Source: Rostratula benghalensis (lineage: Eukaryota; Chordata; Aves; Charadriiformes; Rostratulidae). Taken from it: a stretch of DNA of 64,000 nucleotides. The stretch lies in contig VXAI01000021.1 in NCBI GenBank assembly GCA_013399305.1, forward strand, positions 5,646,031 through 5,710,030. The letters are read 5' to 3'. The notes under the pieces were generated by a model. That model ran no database searches, was not told the DNA's origin, and saw nothing but the letters and a program-made list of their open reading frames with translations. This document shows positions 22,837-35,832 of this stretch, piece by piece (positions within the stretch are counted from its first letter, which is position 1; each line of letters begins with the position of its first letter). The translations under genes were made by a program, and so were the position numbers.

Positions 22837-24725
22837 CTATTGTTTCTCTCTTTACTTTCATTGTCTAAGAAGCAGTGATCCATTAGCCATATCCAACTTT
22901 GCCAAACTCTCACGGACTTTAAGATCTTATACTTATTTTGAATATAAAAGTAACATTTGTGTCAGCACTTCTCTGAATTAAGCTTTTCTTGTGTTCAAAT
23001 AAGCACAGAAGCAGATGGCTCTAACTTTATAAAGCCTTTTCAGGTACAGAGTGAACCAGCTGCTTTGGAGCTCATGTCATATCAGCTGAGGATCTGGCCC
23101 ATATGGGCTTCTCCTCCCTCCCTCTTCCAACTTGGGCTGTACGCATCTTACTTCGGAGGTGCTGTATCTACTTTCTCCAATCTTATCTACAGAAGTATTT
23201 TGAAGTTAGCTACTATCGCTGGCTTTAGCTGGCTTTCACCAGCACTAACCAGAATTTTAATTCCTGGTAATCAAATTTATGACTTCCCTCAGGAGGGCTA
23301 CTGCAGATGATAACTGTCTATCCAAAAAAATCTAAGATGATGGAAAATATTAATGAGATGACTCGTGTTTAATGCCTTCAACAAGATGTTTGGTTTACTA
23401 AGAATTCCTAATCAAAGAAAATATTGTAAGTTCTGGAGAGTCATAAATATGTAGCAATCAATCTTCATAATGTTTTATGAGTCAAGAATATATCTCGTTC
23501 TGCAACAGTTTTACTTATAGAACTATAATACAATTTCCAAAAGCTGTTTTACCTCATTTGAAAAGAGAAATAAACTCAGTGAAAGAAACTAACTCCCCAC
23601 AGATACAGTAAAAAGTCAGGAACAGAGCATAGACTGGAACAAAAACTCAAGCAACCCCTCAACAGAGAAAGAGGGTCTGGCCCAGAATGGACAGCCTGAA
23701 CTGTTAAAATCCTTGCTTGTTCTCCCACTTGAAGCAGTATTAGGGATTTTGCCTCTACATGCTGACTGAGCCACATGCACCCCACCAGCAAAGCTCAGCT
23801 GGAACTTCTCTGCTTGCGTCCACCTGCCTGGCTCTGCCTGCTGGGACTCTGCACAGCACCACCCCAGAGAGGTAGCAGGATGAACCCCTGCCCGGCTCGA
23901 GCATGTGTGCCGACCCAGAAACTCCTGCACATCAGCACTCCTGAACAAAGCATCGGGAACCAGGAGTGAGCCCCTTCTGGGATGTTGCACTCCCTCCACT
24001 GTGCTGCTCAGCATTTCAGCTGCTTCAGACCCTCCACCAGGGGTAAAGTACATGCACTGCAGTGAAGAAAGCCCAGGTGTTTAAAGCAGTTGGATATTGT
24101 TTCACAAAGCACCACTGGGGGTGGTACAGAACTGGAGTGTCTCCAATTTAAGATTTTTCCTTCTAATAACTGACATTATCTCAACATAACCCTGAGATTC
24201 TCCCGTAACATGATTCTAGGAGCTGGAGTAGTCAAACCCAGGAATTGTCATGAACATTGATATGCTTAAAACATAATTCTGTATAAGACTATCTATCCCT
24301 TAAATCTGGGGGAAGGGGAAGAAAATTTAGTATAAACCAGCACTCAAAGAGTTCTACTCAAAACCAAGTAGCAAGCAATTTTTGTAAGTTACTCTGTAAC
24401 TTCCTTCACACATGCATGCTTATTTGTGCCATTAAATAGTATATTCCAATAGTAAAAATATAATAAATATTAAGGACATAGGGTTATTTTCCTCCTTTTT
24501 GTTTGTCTCTAGCTTAGAGACAATTTCAGACTAATTGACAGGAACATAAAAATCTCCCTCTACTCAAAGTATTTACAGCCAAGTACTTAGAAATATGCTT
24601 TCTAATAAGACCAGGCAAGAGCTGTAAAGTATATATACAGTAAAAATCAACTTAGTTCACAAGCCAAAAATAAATATATTGGCTCTTCTCCCCACCCCTG
24701 TTGCTATTGTACCAGAAAAAGGTGG

Positions 24726-24741
24726 TTGTTGTTGTTGTTTG
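24726..24741. repeat. (GTT)n microsatellite
   Basis: Five GTT units after GGTG. Confidence 0.85.
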
Positions 24742-25326
24742 GTGGCTTGTGTTTATTCACATCACATTTTGAATTGGAAAACCCCTTGAAAATTGGAAAT
24801 CTAATTTTTACTTCAAATCCATCACAACAACAGGGTTACCGAGATGGGGCAGGTTGTGAATAAATGAAGGAAAACATATTAGACCTATTTTCCTAAGATC
24901 AGTAAACAAATGAGGAGGGGGAAAAACCACTTCAAACACTGCAGTATGTTACATATGATAATTACTTGGCCATCACTCGTTCAGAATCATAAAGTATATA
25001 ATAATGCTCTGAGCCACAATGCTTAAAGAAAGTGTGGAAAACAGAACTGGCTTAAAATCAAGTCTGTGCAAAGATGGCAATCAGATGTCTGCTACCCTTA
25101 GACCAGGACAGTTACCCACTTCTAGGGAAGCGATTTTCACAGAACAACTTTATGTAAAATGAGAGTAGGTCTTGGCTCTTGAGAGTTACTGTTTCTGTTA
25201 TGATGTCAATTTTCCTTTAGGATACAAAAGTAGCTTTCAGTGATGGCTAAAGGCTGGATAGGACTTTGCAAGTTCTTGCAGACAGGTGACCTGTCCTCAG
25301 CATAAGACTGATCACCCTGCCAGTAC

Positions 25327-25542
25327 CTTTGGGATCCTCCTGGCCCGCCGTGTAGACAGCAGCTCACTTGTGGTACTCAGGCTGTCTTCATTGAGGCTGG
25401 AAGGGGAGGAGGGAATGCCAAGATGAGCCAGCAGCAGCATGTCATCGTGGCTGTGCCGCTTGGGCAGCCGTGGTAAGCGGTGGCTCTTCCTTTCTGACCA
25501 GTTCCCAATGCGCAGAGACTGGCTGCTGGGCTTCGAAGGTAG
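25327..25542 (-). CDS. DENND2B: DENND2B exon D: basic, serine-rich linker
   Basis: A 216-bp exon in phase 0 at both ends (72 codons, residues 502-573). The acceptor is TTGTTCCTGCAG before 25542 and the donor is CCAAAG|GTACTG at 25327/25326. It encodes LPSKPSSQSLRIGNWSERKS, then HRLPRLPKRHSHDDMLLLAH, PSSPSSLNEDSLSTTSELLS and RRARRIPK. These blocks closely match DENND2B and differ from DENND2A. The many RxxS and SP/SxxS contexts suggest a phosphorylated regulatory linker (inference). Being frame-neutral, the exon could be skipped without a frameshift, but nothing in the sequence shows that it is. Confidence 0.94.
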
Positions 25543-28343
25543 CTGCAGGAACAAGAACAGCTTGAGCTCTTCCCCTCCTCAGCAACGCTTAGTGCAAAAG
25601 CAGCTCTTTGTGAGTGAATGATGGCTGCACAAGGACATCAGGCCAGGTGAGCCACTGTTCTGCAGGGTATGTGTGAAGGGGAGGTTTAAGATCAAAACGA
25701 AGAGACAGGGGTCAATACCTAAGACTTTAAAGTTCAAAGAAAACAATAGGACTTAGGTGCATTTCCATGCACCTACATCACATCAACTCTGTGAGCCTTC
25801 AAACCTAACTTAAAGGCTTGAGTGACATCAGAACACTGAGCTAATGGGCCTGATCCACCTCTATCACTTGCAAAGGATTAAGTAACAGCTATCTTTAAAA
25901 AACTGTGGCACTTTTGGAGCAGTCCTTTGAGTAGCTCTGTCCATCTCTCCAGTAAGGTTACTCATCAGGCTGCTAAGGCTGCGTCCTTGCCTCCTCCTCC
26001 CAAACACAAACGCTGTGAGAATCTTAACCAGCATGTCTAGAAAAAGTACTACTATATCAAACAGCTGTCAATTGGCATTTGCTAATATTTTATTAGCAGT
26101 ACAAGAAGCTAAAAACCTGCAGTAATAAATCTCCCATTTGTTCTACTTGGAGGGCTTAGCTATTCCAGCACCATACTACCTGGGACTGAGTATAGACTCT
26201 CTGGGGAGAATATGTTTACAAAGGCCTGCAGTGACAGGATGAGGGGCAATGGCTTCAAGCTGGAGAAGAGCAGATTTACACTGGATATTAGAAATAGGTT
26301 CTTTACTATGAGGGTGGTGGACTACTGGAACAGGTTGCCCACGGAGGTGGTTGAGGTCCCTTCCCCATAGATACTCAAGGGGAGGCTTGACAAGGCCCTG
26401 GGCAACCTGGTCTAGGTGGGGGTGTCCCTGCTGACTGTGGGGAGGTCGGACCAGATGACCCTGGAGGTTCCTTCCGGCCTGGACCATTCTATGATTCTGT
26501 GATAGGTGTTTCGTGTGGGTTTTGCAGTACAAATACAATGTCATCAGTAGAACATTATGTTTATATCCGATGACTTCAAAAACTGAAAGCAACGAATGGG
26601 AAAAGAGAAGGCACAGGGGGATTCAAAATGACCACAAGCCAGTGCTTCTGAGGTCTCTGCTTACCACAGGTTAGCGTGCCAGGAAAATCTGCAGCAGTCT
26701 ATACTTTAATGAAATGAATTCTTTTTGGAGAAGATTGTTGAAAGCCTGCTGACCTTCTGATCTCTTCCATCTTGTTTATCATCATCCATGACTGAAAAGT
26801 CATGTTGTTAATCCAGCTATGTTGCTATGCTGGAAAAACTGGTGATAAATCGTTGCCAAATATGCCATTCTTTGGGAAATTGAGACTTTTCTATTTCTGG
26901 TCATTGGAGAATTACCCAGGCCCATACTTGACCTGTTCTTAGAATCTTTTTGGTTTATATATCAGCACAGTGACAGTGCATTTACGGATGGACTGACTCC
27001 TGGAAGGAAACTCCTGGCAGCATTTCAAAAAGAAGCTGCCAGAATAAAGATAGCCCTGTTGCAAAGGTATCAGAGAGTACTTGTTTACTGAGCAACTTTA
27101 CAGACACTTCACGGTTTTTATGCATATATTCTTTAATTCACCCTGTGTAAAACAGAGAACAGACAGTATCTTACTACGGACCTATACAGCTCCTACCCTA
27201 ATGGTACACCCTGTTGAATCCTCTAGATGCTACACAATTCCTTCTCACACACACAAAGCCCTAAATAATTGCTATGCACAGTATGTCTCTCACTATGAGG
27301 TTATCTTCCTGGCTGTAGTTTCTGTTTCTCCTGACTCTGCCTGATTACTACTTTTCACTTGTTCTGTTTTCAGTAGCTTTACTGAAAACACTCCTGTATT
27401 ACAAATGAAGTGCTAGGGGCATACTAAGAATCCTGGTGTCTTTGTCTTTTGTCTCTTGGACTCTGACATGCACATAAACACAAAAGAAGTGAAATAAAAT
27501 ATACTCAGCTTTGGTTTAGTTCTCTTTACAAGACAACAATGTAAATTGTCATAGTCTTTTGTTCAATTGCAAATTTTCTATTGATTCAGTGCAAAGCAAA
27601 GTTAACTTAAGGGGTATTTTGAATCTCAAAATTAAGTATGTGATGAAATCTGTATTTTTCTTCTGAGCACAGCGATCCCATAGACAACAAAGAAACCTGG
27701 CATTTCAGAATACTTATGAAAAACAGACTGCTTTGGAAAATTCACCACGAAAGGGAAAGCCTGCAGAGTTCCTGGTCTTTTTTATGCTGTAAACACAAAT
27801 TATACAGCTTTGCTAAATGCAGACACTCGGGCTTTTCTAATTATTTTATTATTAGTTTACTTATTGGGTGAACATACCTGGCCTTCTCCACTTCACAATG
27901 AAACATGCCACACTACATACTTCACATTAGCGAACTCACAATAGGCCTCACATAACAATGTATGGGCAAGACTAAGTAGCTGACTTTTGCCCTCCTGTCC
28001 CTACCAAAGCCCAGCCCAGAGGCTATTCAGAAAGAGGTGCAGCCATACAAACATTTTAGGGCCAGATTCAGCTCACAAATAACCAGTGGAAGGATTCTTC
28101 TAATACTCATCAAGCTGCAGCCAGCACAAACAGCCACCAGCTTCTGCAGGGCAGTGCTCAGCAGCTGAGCTAAAGCTGCCGAGAGCATTCCCAGCAACGA
28201 TTTATGCATGTGATCACACTCCTTTCCCAGATACCCTCTATCATTCCATACGGCTGCTCTTCCTCCTATGCCGTGATGGATTTTCTTGCCAAAGTTTTAA
28301 ATAAGCTTCGAGCACGGAAAGACCGGGGCCGTCATGCCGTTAC
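25543..28343 (-). other. Intron between exons C and D
   Basis: 2.8 kb of intron with a well-preserved CR1 3' end at 26196-26503. The end nearest exon C (28244-28343) is CpG-rich. A fragment of the old dispersed repeat (GGGCCAGATTCAGCTC) lies at about 28059-28075. Confidence 0.8.
26196..26503 (+). mobile_element. CR1 LINE 3' end, well preserved
   Basis: A typical 5'-truncated CR1 copy: GACAGGATGAGGGGCAATGG, GAACAGGTTGCCCACGGAGG, AGGCTTGACAAGGCCCTGGG and GTCGGACCAGATGACCCTGG, then the terminal TTCTATGATTCTGTGAT. The intact tail and the good agreement with the CR1 consensus as I remember it suggest it is the youngest copy here. The minus-strand open frame of 138 codons over it is an antisense artefact. 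The 5' boundary is approximate. Confidence 0.93.
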
Positions 28344-28492
28344 CTGGGGAGGTGATGTGTATTTCCTGTCCTGCGGCGTCCACATCCTGTGCAAAGAATC
28401 TAGGGAATTCTCAGAGAGCTGATGGGATTTTCGGCCCGCGTGACGGCCTTTTAGCTCCACATCCTCGTACGGGTTTTCCTTGGGTGACTCGC
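28344..28492 (-). CDS. DENND2B: DENND2B exon C
   Basis: A 149-bp exon. Its first two bases GC complete Gly (G|GC) from exon B, then ESPKENPYEDVELKGRHAG... through SENSLDSLHRMWTPQ to YTSPPQ (residues 453-501). The donor is CCCCAG|GTAACG at 28344/28343. The protein order matches the ST5 block with KENPYEDV and LSENSLDSLHRMW. The acceptor (GTGAAG|GC) is unusual: the 30 or so intronic bases before it are A/C-rich and the pyrimidine tract lies about 45-60 bases upstream. Frame and homology still fix this junction, because the next AG (in GCGAG) would break the frame. The exon sits in a CpG-dense patch unlike the rest of the introns. Confidence 0.9.
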
Positions 28493-31194
28493 CTTCACGT
28501 TTTCAGTTGGGTGTGGGTTTTGTTTTTTTTTTTAAGGAAAGAAAAACAGACAGGAATGTAAAGTTAAAAAAAAATAAAAATCATGTGAACCAAGTGAAAG
28601 GCTTTCAGAAAAGCTGCTCAGCTTTCAGCATGACTCATCCCTCTAGCTGCAGCTGGAAGTATTTGGAGGAAAACTTGGCTATGAAGTCGACAAGTTTCTT
28701 TGGGTTTACTTTTTTTTTTACTGCTTTTTTTTTCTTAAATAATAAAATGCAAAGATTTCATAAGATGTGCTTCTGAGCATCCGCAGCTGTGGAAAAGTAT
28801 ATAAAAGCTAAGGCATATAACTACTTTAAAGTGTACCAGTAGATTTTATAAAACTATAGCAGCCACTCACAGGGTGAAATGAATAGCAATAAATAATTGT
28901 TCTTAACATACAACCCTTACACACAATAAGACAATTTTTATTTGATGCTATCTTCACTTTTCTCTTTGCCTGAGAGAAGGTAAAGAAAGAATAATAACTT
29001 CAGCTCAGCAGTGCCAAGAGAGACAGTTGGAAAATATAAAAGATGAGGGAAGAATTTCTGCCCCAACCATACTGCATCTTCGAAATGTTCTTTAAAACAC
29101 ATACTGCCTCCTAATTAGGCAGCTATTCATTTCAATTTATTTAAAAGTTATATCTCCCAAATGGAAACTCATCTTGCCAATAGTATATACAGGCTTGAAG
29201 AGTTAATCAGTAAATATGACATAAATGAAAAATACATAAAAAAGCAGCCTGCTCTCTTTGAATTTTTAGCATTTGAAACCCAGAACAAAAAATTATAGTC
29301 CAGATTTAAGTGAAATCCAATCCTGTTCAGCAACCTAAGGACCAGTGGAATAATCCATTGTCTTCTCAAAACTTCAGAATTCACTAAACCTCTCACTGAA
29401 CAAAGAACCATGAAGATGAATGAGTGCCATCAGGAAAATTAACATTCTGTATCTATTTATTCAAACACTACATAATCAGCATTTGGGTTAGGACTTCATT
29501 TTTTTCAAACACGGGGCCTTTCCAGTTTTCCAACCATCTCACATAGAAAATCATCCCCAAAAAAAGTGATCTACTCGAATTTAAGACTTGAATTTGCAGC
29601 AACTTGAAACATGCAGGAAGTTCAAAACTTTCAAAGCAACTTGCTTTTGGTTTTATATCTAAAGATGACTGTAAAATTTATGAATTTAGTACAATATATA
29701 TTGCAATGCAAGCTATTAAATATAAGAAATTCAGGTTGTACTACATACAATTAGGAATTGAAAACAGAAAGCTATGGCATGGTTTAATACTCATACTGTT
29801 ACAGAAAATAGTCACTGCCTGTACAGAGATAACATTGAGGCATAGCTATTTTCAATGAGAGCAAGGCCTGGATTAACACTCAGCCTTTTTTTTTCATTCT
29901 AGGCAGGAAATAGGAAAACAAATGTATTTTGTAAAATATACTTCATTGCTAAGCCTGGAAGCATGAGACTGCTTGATTCATCAATTTTAGCAGTAAGAGT
30001 TCTTGCTTAGGAAGTTCACATATTCAGAATACAAGTGAAAATACAGTTTTGCTTCAGTAGTGCCTCATACTAAGATTTCTAGGCAAATATAAGCACAGAG
30101 TGAATATTTTAGCTTTGTTTTAATTAGAAGTCTGAATAACTGCTGCTCTTGAAGAATGTTTGAATAGGCAATCACAGCTTATTATTTCATCCAGAGGAAA
30201 TCTGATTCTAGAGGCTGCACTATCATCATAGGCAATCCGCATGCTGAATGGAGAGCACACCTTTGGGTGTGTGAGGTACTTGAAAGAAAGACCTTTTCAT
30301 TAATGCAATGAACAGGATAAAACTACAGCAACAAATATTCTTACAAAAATTTCAAGCAACAAATGTTTTGGGAGGGTTATGGAATTGATTTGTTCCTTCT
30401 GCAGGAAGAAAAATAAATAGATATTGCACACTAATTCTGTTACTTGTAAACTCCAGAACTCTAGATATGATAATCATAACAATAAATGGTCTACTTTGCA
30501 AAATGCTAAAATGCTGTTGCTTACAGCTAATAGGACTGTACTAGCATAATAAAATTTCTTGTAAGTCCAAGTCAAGTATAGGTCAAGCAAGTGTTTTAGA
30601 ACGGATTAACAGATTTCAAAATAACCGCATACAATAGGTAGTGCTTAAACATACACTTCCTTGTGAAAACAAATGTTATTACATTAGTCTGCATAGTATC
30701 CAAACTCCTGAGAAGAAAGAAACTCATCAGTTGAAAAGAAACCCTTTTTAAAATGTAAAACATTGAAAAGTTTTAGGGTGAGTCTCTTTCCAAGACACAA
30801 TGTAAAACAGAATTGCTTGAACCCAGTTAAACTTGACATTACTAATGTTGACCTAAAATATTAAGTATAGAAACAGGCCCAGAGAAGTCTTGGATCAGAG
30901 GAGGGGGAGGAGCAAGGACCCATGAGCAGAGGCTGCTTTTCTGACTCAGATTCTCTACCAAAAGCAAGCTCAGGCCAAATTCCTCTTCAGTGTAATGTGG
31001 AGGTCATTGGAGACACCACAGGGATTTTAACTCTTTCCTTAGAGCTGTGAGAGTTTCTTCAGAAGACTGAGATGCTGTTCAAGAACACTTGTTTCTTTAT
31101 TTTTCTCATTTGCTTAAAATACAAATGGTTTTAGGGTGGTCTTTTTTCATCTTGAAATTATCCTTGAGAAAAAAATATGCCTCAGCTATTTGTT

Positions 31195-31210
31195 TGTGTG
31201 TGTGTGTGTG
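31195..31210. repeat. (TG)n microsatellite
   Basis: An uninterrupted TG run of about eight units. Confidence 0.9.
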
Positions 31211-32541
31211 TTTTGATTTGTTTATTAAAGAATAAACTTCCTCACCAAATGTCTGATAATAAGATAGCCTGACCAATCTGAAATAACCCTGTTTTGCTGA
31301 TTCAGCATTTCAACCCAGTAATTTGGCTCAGCCAGTGAATCAAAAGAGAAAATTTGTCTAGGTGTTCAGTAATTTTCAAACCTTAGACACATACTAAAAC
31401 GGTGGTGGTTATGCTCTCCCTGGTGGATGAGCCCTAAACCAGAGATACAAAAAAAGCCATAGGCAGTCCAGACAGACTGGTTTCTGGGTGCCAAGAGTAG
31501 GAGAAATCCAAGACTGCAAACAAGCTAAAAAGATGTGTAAGCGTACCCTGAGCTGCCTTAGAGCAGCATTTAACCCTATCACTCTGCACCGTGACTCCCT
31601 TCCGTGGGATAAAGAACTGGGAGCGGACGGCCACCAGCAGATGTAGGTCCCAAACCAGAGGGAAGATCTGGGGAAGGGCTGCAGGGGTGGCTGCAGCACA
31701 CAAATGAGGAAAGCTTTCATATAGCTGTGCTGGCTCAAAGATTTGCAGCTTTGATCTCTGCATTGCTCCTCAACACCATGACTTCTCTAGCCCCAAAACC
31801 CAGGCAAGGAATGTTCACAATCTGCAAGCTGTAGTCCTTTTGCATTCATTTGGATTTGGTGCAAAAGGAAAACACATTTCAATGAAACAGCAAGGAAACA
31901 TCCTTGTTCCTTCCATATGGATGTCTCTATTGGAAGGCAAAAGGAGAAACATTATGCAGTATAGAGAACAGGCTAGTTTCAATGAGGCTGATGCAACTGC
32001 CACACAAGACAACAGTAGTCTATCACTGACTTCAAAGGAAGCTGAATCAGACCACGAGAACGCACATGGTCACATAAGATAGCAAGGCTTTGGCAAATAC
32101 TGTCTCTAATCACCATCCCTGCTTCCAGATCTGTTCCCTTTACAAGAATTTTATAAGTTTCCCATTCTCTTGAATTCTACGTACCGAACTGCTGAGTTAA
32201 CATGGGACATTTATCTACACGACGTTTATCTTCAGAAAATCTCACAGGCAATTTAATGATTGATCCACAGAGGAAAAAGAAAAACAACAAAAATATAAAA
32301 TAACCAGTGATCTTTAGAAAAGTCCTGAGGAATGCAGTGCCTTGACCTTAAGCATCGATAAGTGTCGTCCAGTGATCACAATTCCTCACTCCGTGATGCT
32401 CTGCGAGTCAGCCCCACTGAGTCCAGAGGCAGCACACAATGTTCTGCTGCTCAGCCTTTCACACGTGGCAAATGGGAAGCAGAGGCAGACTCAGCAAGGC
32501 TGTCTCACACTGAGAAAGGAGCGAAAAGTAAGGCTGAGAGA

Positions 32542-32558
32542 AAGAAAAAAAAAAAAAA
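32542..32558. repeat. Poly-A tract
   Basis: A near-uninterrupted A run inside a purine-rich stretch (GAGAGAAAGAAA...). No retro-element body adjoins it. Confidence 0.85.
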
Positions 32559-35500
32559 ATACAGGCAGACACTTCTCTATAAATGGCAGAAAGCAGGGAA
32601 ATGCATCATTTATTTCTAGATGGGAGAAATAATTATCAGAGGAATGAAGTGAGTGCTGATGTGAGTACTGATTATAACTCCTGCCTTTCACCCTGCTAGG
32701 AAGTGAGAAGAATCAAACAGCAGGTATACAGTAATGGAAAGGGCTCAACTTCTGATAACTTGGGTCCTAAATTAGGAGCCAATGCCCACAGAGGAGTTAT
32801 GGTCTCCAGAGGGTGCTGCTTAATGCCCAAGTTAGAAGCCTAATACCTTCCTTACTGGCCACATAAAGACCCCAGGCCCCTGAGCTGTACAGCTGAGTTA
32901 GGCAGAATTAGCACCTCACAAATGACAAAGTTTGTATTTCTGCAAAACACTGCATGTGCACAAAATATAGGGCAATTAATGTATCTTAAGTTATAATGAA
33001 CTGTGAGATTAAAACTTCAGCTATCATCCCAGGAGGGACTTGGAAAAAAGCAGCATGTTCCTCCAGAAGCAAGGAACTGGAAATAGAGGCAATAAATAGG
33101 CAGGAAAAGATGCCCAGGTAGGCAAAATGAGAACTGAATAACAGACAAGTACCCAAGTCAGCAGTCTGTAAGAACCTGTGATGCTTGTGGCACATATCCT
33201 TGTGCAGTGTTTCTATAACAACAGACAGAAAGGGCAATTATCAACTCCTTTCCACATCTAATCCCTCTGATGGCACCTAGAAATTCCTGTACTGCCTTTT
33301 TTTGCCATCTGCCCATGAGCTCTGTTTAACTGTAGATACAGACCAATTCATCCAGCTCACACACATTAATGCACACAAGCCCTGGCAGAAGACTAAGATA
33401 AAATACAACTGGGCAGGGAAGAAGCAAGCAGAGAAGGGTGGTTGGGGAATTCTGGTTTTGCTGCTGTTGAAGAGGACGCAATGGGAATGAACCTCTGAGT
33501 GCAAGCACTGCATGAGGGAACAACATGGGATTCATGCTCTGTGAAGAATTGCAGCTCCCCAGAATCTATGGGCACTTAAATCCAAAGAACTGCTCAATGG
33601 TGAGAATCCAGGTGTGTTCTGCATATGTGTTGCCTATTTTAATCATAAAATTACAAACATGAATTCATAACTGCCGGTGCTAGAGGAAAACTCGGCCACT
33701 GTGATGTTTACGAGCATGTTCAGATCAAATGGATAAAACCCACAAAATCTCCACACTCTCATAAAGTATCTGAGCTTAGATCTTTAGTACATATATAAGG
33801 TCTTTCAACATCAGAGAAGCTGGCATTGTGCATCGCAGCTGAGGAATTTACCCCAGGAATCTGCAGAAAGGGGAACTATTTCAATATGAAATTACAGCTA
33901 AGACACATTATAGCTGCTTTGAAAAGCTATTGCTGACCAGTACTAAGTTGCAGACCGTTACTTGCTTATAATCTTATCATCCAGTGTATCAGCTTGGTAC
34001 CACGTTCTCAGAAAAGCAGCAGAGTACCTGCAACATGCAGAGTGACAAGTCTAAAGTGCTGATGGCCTTTTGAGCCCAGGTCCATGGAATTTGGAGGCAA
34101 CAGCCTGTGCTTCTTGAACTTTTTCAGTTTTGCTTTGCCTTGCAATAAGCAGAAGAAACAAAGCAGACACTTACAGTTCCCTGCTCTCTCTGCAGGGACT
34201 GCAGGAGCCTAGAGCTAAAATTATAACAAAGCATTTGTTGAAGAAGAATAAGCATGGCTGATAAACAAGTAAGAAATTTCACTGCAAACTCATCCATTTA
34301 ATCCTCCATCCAAAATCGTGCATGAAAACATCTGATGAGCAACAGTTAGCACAGTACAGCATCATCATGCCTGAACTGCTTGCACTTCACAGAAGTTTAA
34401 CCCTTCTGACTTCAATACAGTCTCTGTGAATTTGAACTACAATTTGGGAGAGCATCCTCGTGATCATTTTACTCTCTATTTTAGTAATCTGCAGGATTGA
34501 CTGAAAAAAACAGGCAATAAAGCTGACACAACAGTCCAAAGAAGCTGTAGTAAATGGTATAGCTGTGAGACAGATCCCACAAAGAAAAATGGGGATCTAA
34601 ATAAAGCAGGAGATGATCATTAAAAATAACTGAAATCCATGTATCCCAATGTAGCAACAAAGCAGCAACCTGAGCATCAACCCGATCAGATAGCTAGAGC
34701 ATTTGGCCTTTCTTTGGCAGACCCATATGGATACTGTTCATTTTAATGTGCTCTGTCTATTATTAAAATTGCCACAATTACACTGTCCAAAAACTCACAT
34801 GATGATGCCTTTTAAAGGGTGAGAGGCAAAAAAGGGGTGTGGAAGAAGACAGGGACATACATTTCCCTGATCGCTGCCTGCACCATCATTTTGTGTTAAT
34901 CCTAGCTCTCTTTGACTAATAACTATCCAGAGATCCTAGTAAAGGTCTATCTAAACACCCAACATTTTTTCAGAGAAGCAACTAGCACAGCACAACTAGC
35001 AAAGGTGCAATCTCTTCAAGTTTGCTTCAGCTTCACAGCAGTCCAGCAATTCCAGTTTCTCCCACTACAACCCTTTTGATGTGAGATGAGAATATGACAG
35101 AAAATAATGCGATGCAAAAGCATGACAGGCAATAATGTGGCGTGTAATGATGGGATTTTACTGGAAAGATCAGCTCACTGTCTTTCTAACCTTTTTCCAC
35201 GTTTACTGGAAGAACTTTGCAAATGTTCTAATTTGAAAGCAATGTCAAGCTGGAACATCTTCCAACTGGACCTCAGTCATCATTTCTGCAGCTCTTGGCA
35301 CACACAATGGAGGATTCAGTAAAACAGCTAAATCATCCCATTTGTTACATGACATGCACTATGTCCAATTTACATCAGAATTCCAGACAACTAATGAGTT
35401 TAGGAGTGACAAGGTCCCTTACCAGGGGGGATAAAGGGCGTGACATGCTATTCTGGAGTCCACAGGGAAGATGTGGACATTCTCTCCAAGCTCACGAACT

Positions 35501-35831
35501 TGCTTGTAGGTCTACACCTGCCTATTTTAACTGCTCAGACACCCACATGGGTTAGGCTGCCCTGACACTCTGCTTAGTAATGCTGATTTGAGACATATTG
35601 CACCACCTCATCTCTTATGAGTTCCGATATATTGGGAAATAGCTGAGAGACCCAAATTCATCTATTTTCATCTCTCTGGAAAAGACAATACTTAACAAAG
35701 TACAACAACAACCCGGCTCTCACTAATTTCAAGAAGAGATGGCTACGCTAAAAAAAAGGACATTTTGCTCCGTGAGTGATACCTGAAACCTGTATACAAG
35801 CCTTATGTGGCTATGGTTTTAATTAAAAAAA

Positions 35832-35832
35832 N
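35832..35832. other. Single ambiguous base
   Basis: One N within an A-rich low-complexity stretch in the B/C intron. Confidence 0.99.

Larger units (their letters stand above)
22477..25326 (-). other. Intron between exons D and E
   Basis: 2.85 kb of intron with a CT repeat at about 22821-22836 and a GTT repeat at about 24726-24741. The 23.6-24.05 kb part is GC-richer and open on the minus strand for 145 codons, but it resembles no family I know. Confidence 0.8.

Noticed and set aside
23616..24053. 145-codon minus-strand open frame in a GC-richer patch
   Set aside because: In gene orientation it could be a cassette exon, but exons D and E join perfectly and no DENND2-like sequence is visible.
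26176..26592. 138-codon minus-strand frame
   Set aside because: Antisense reading of a CR1 3' end. Such frames recur wherever CR1 tails occur.
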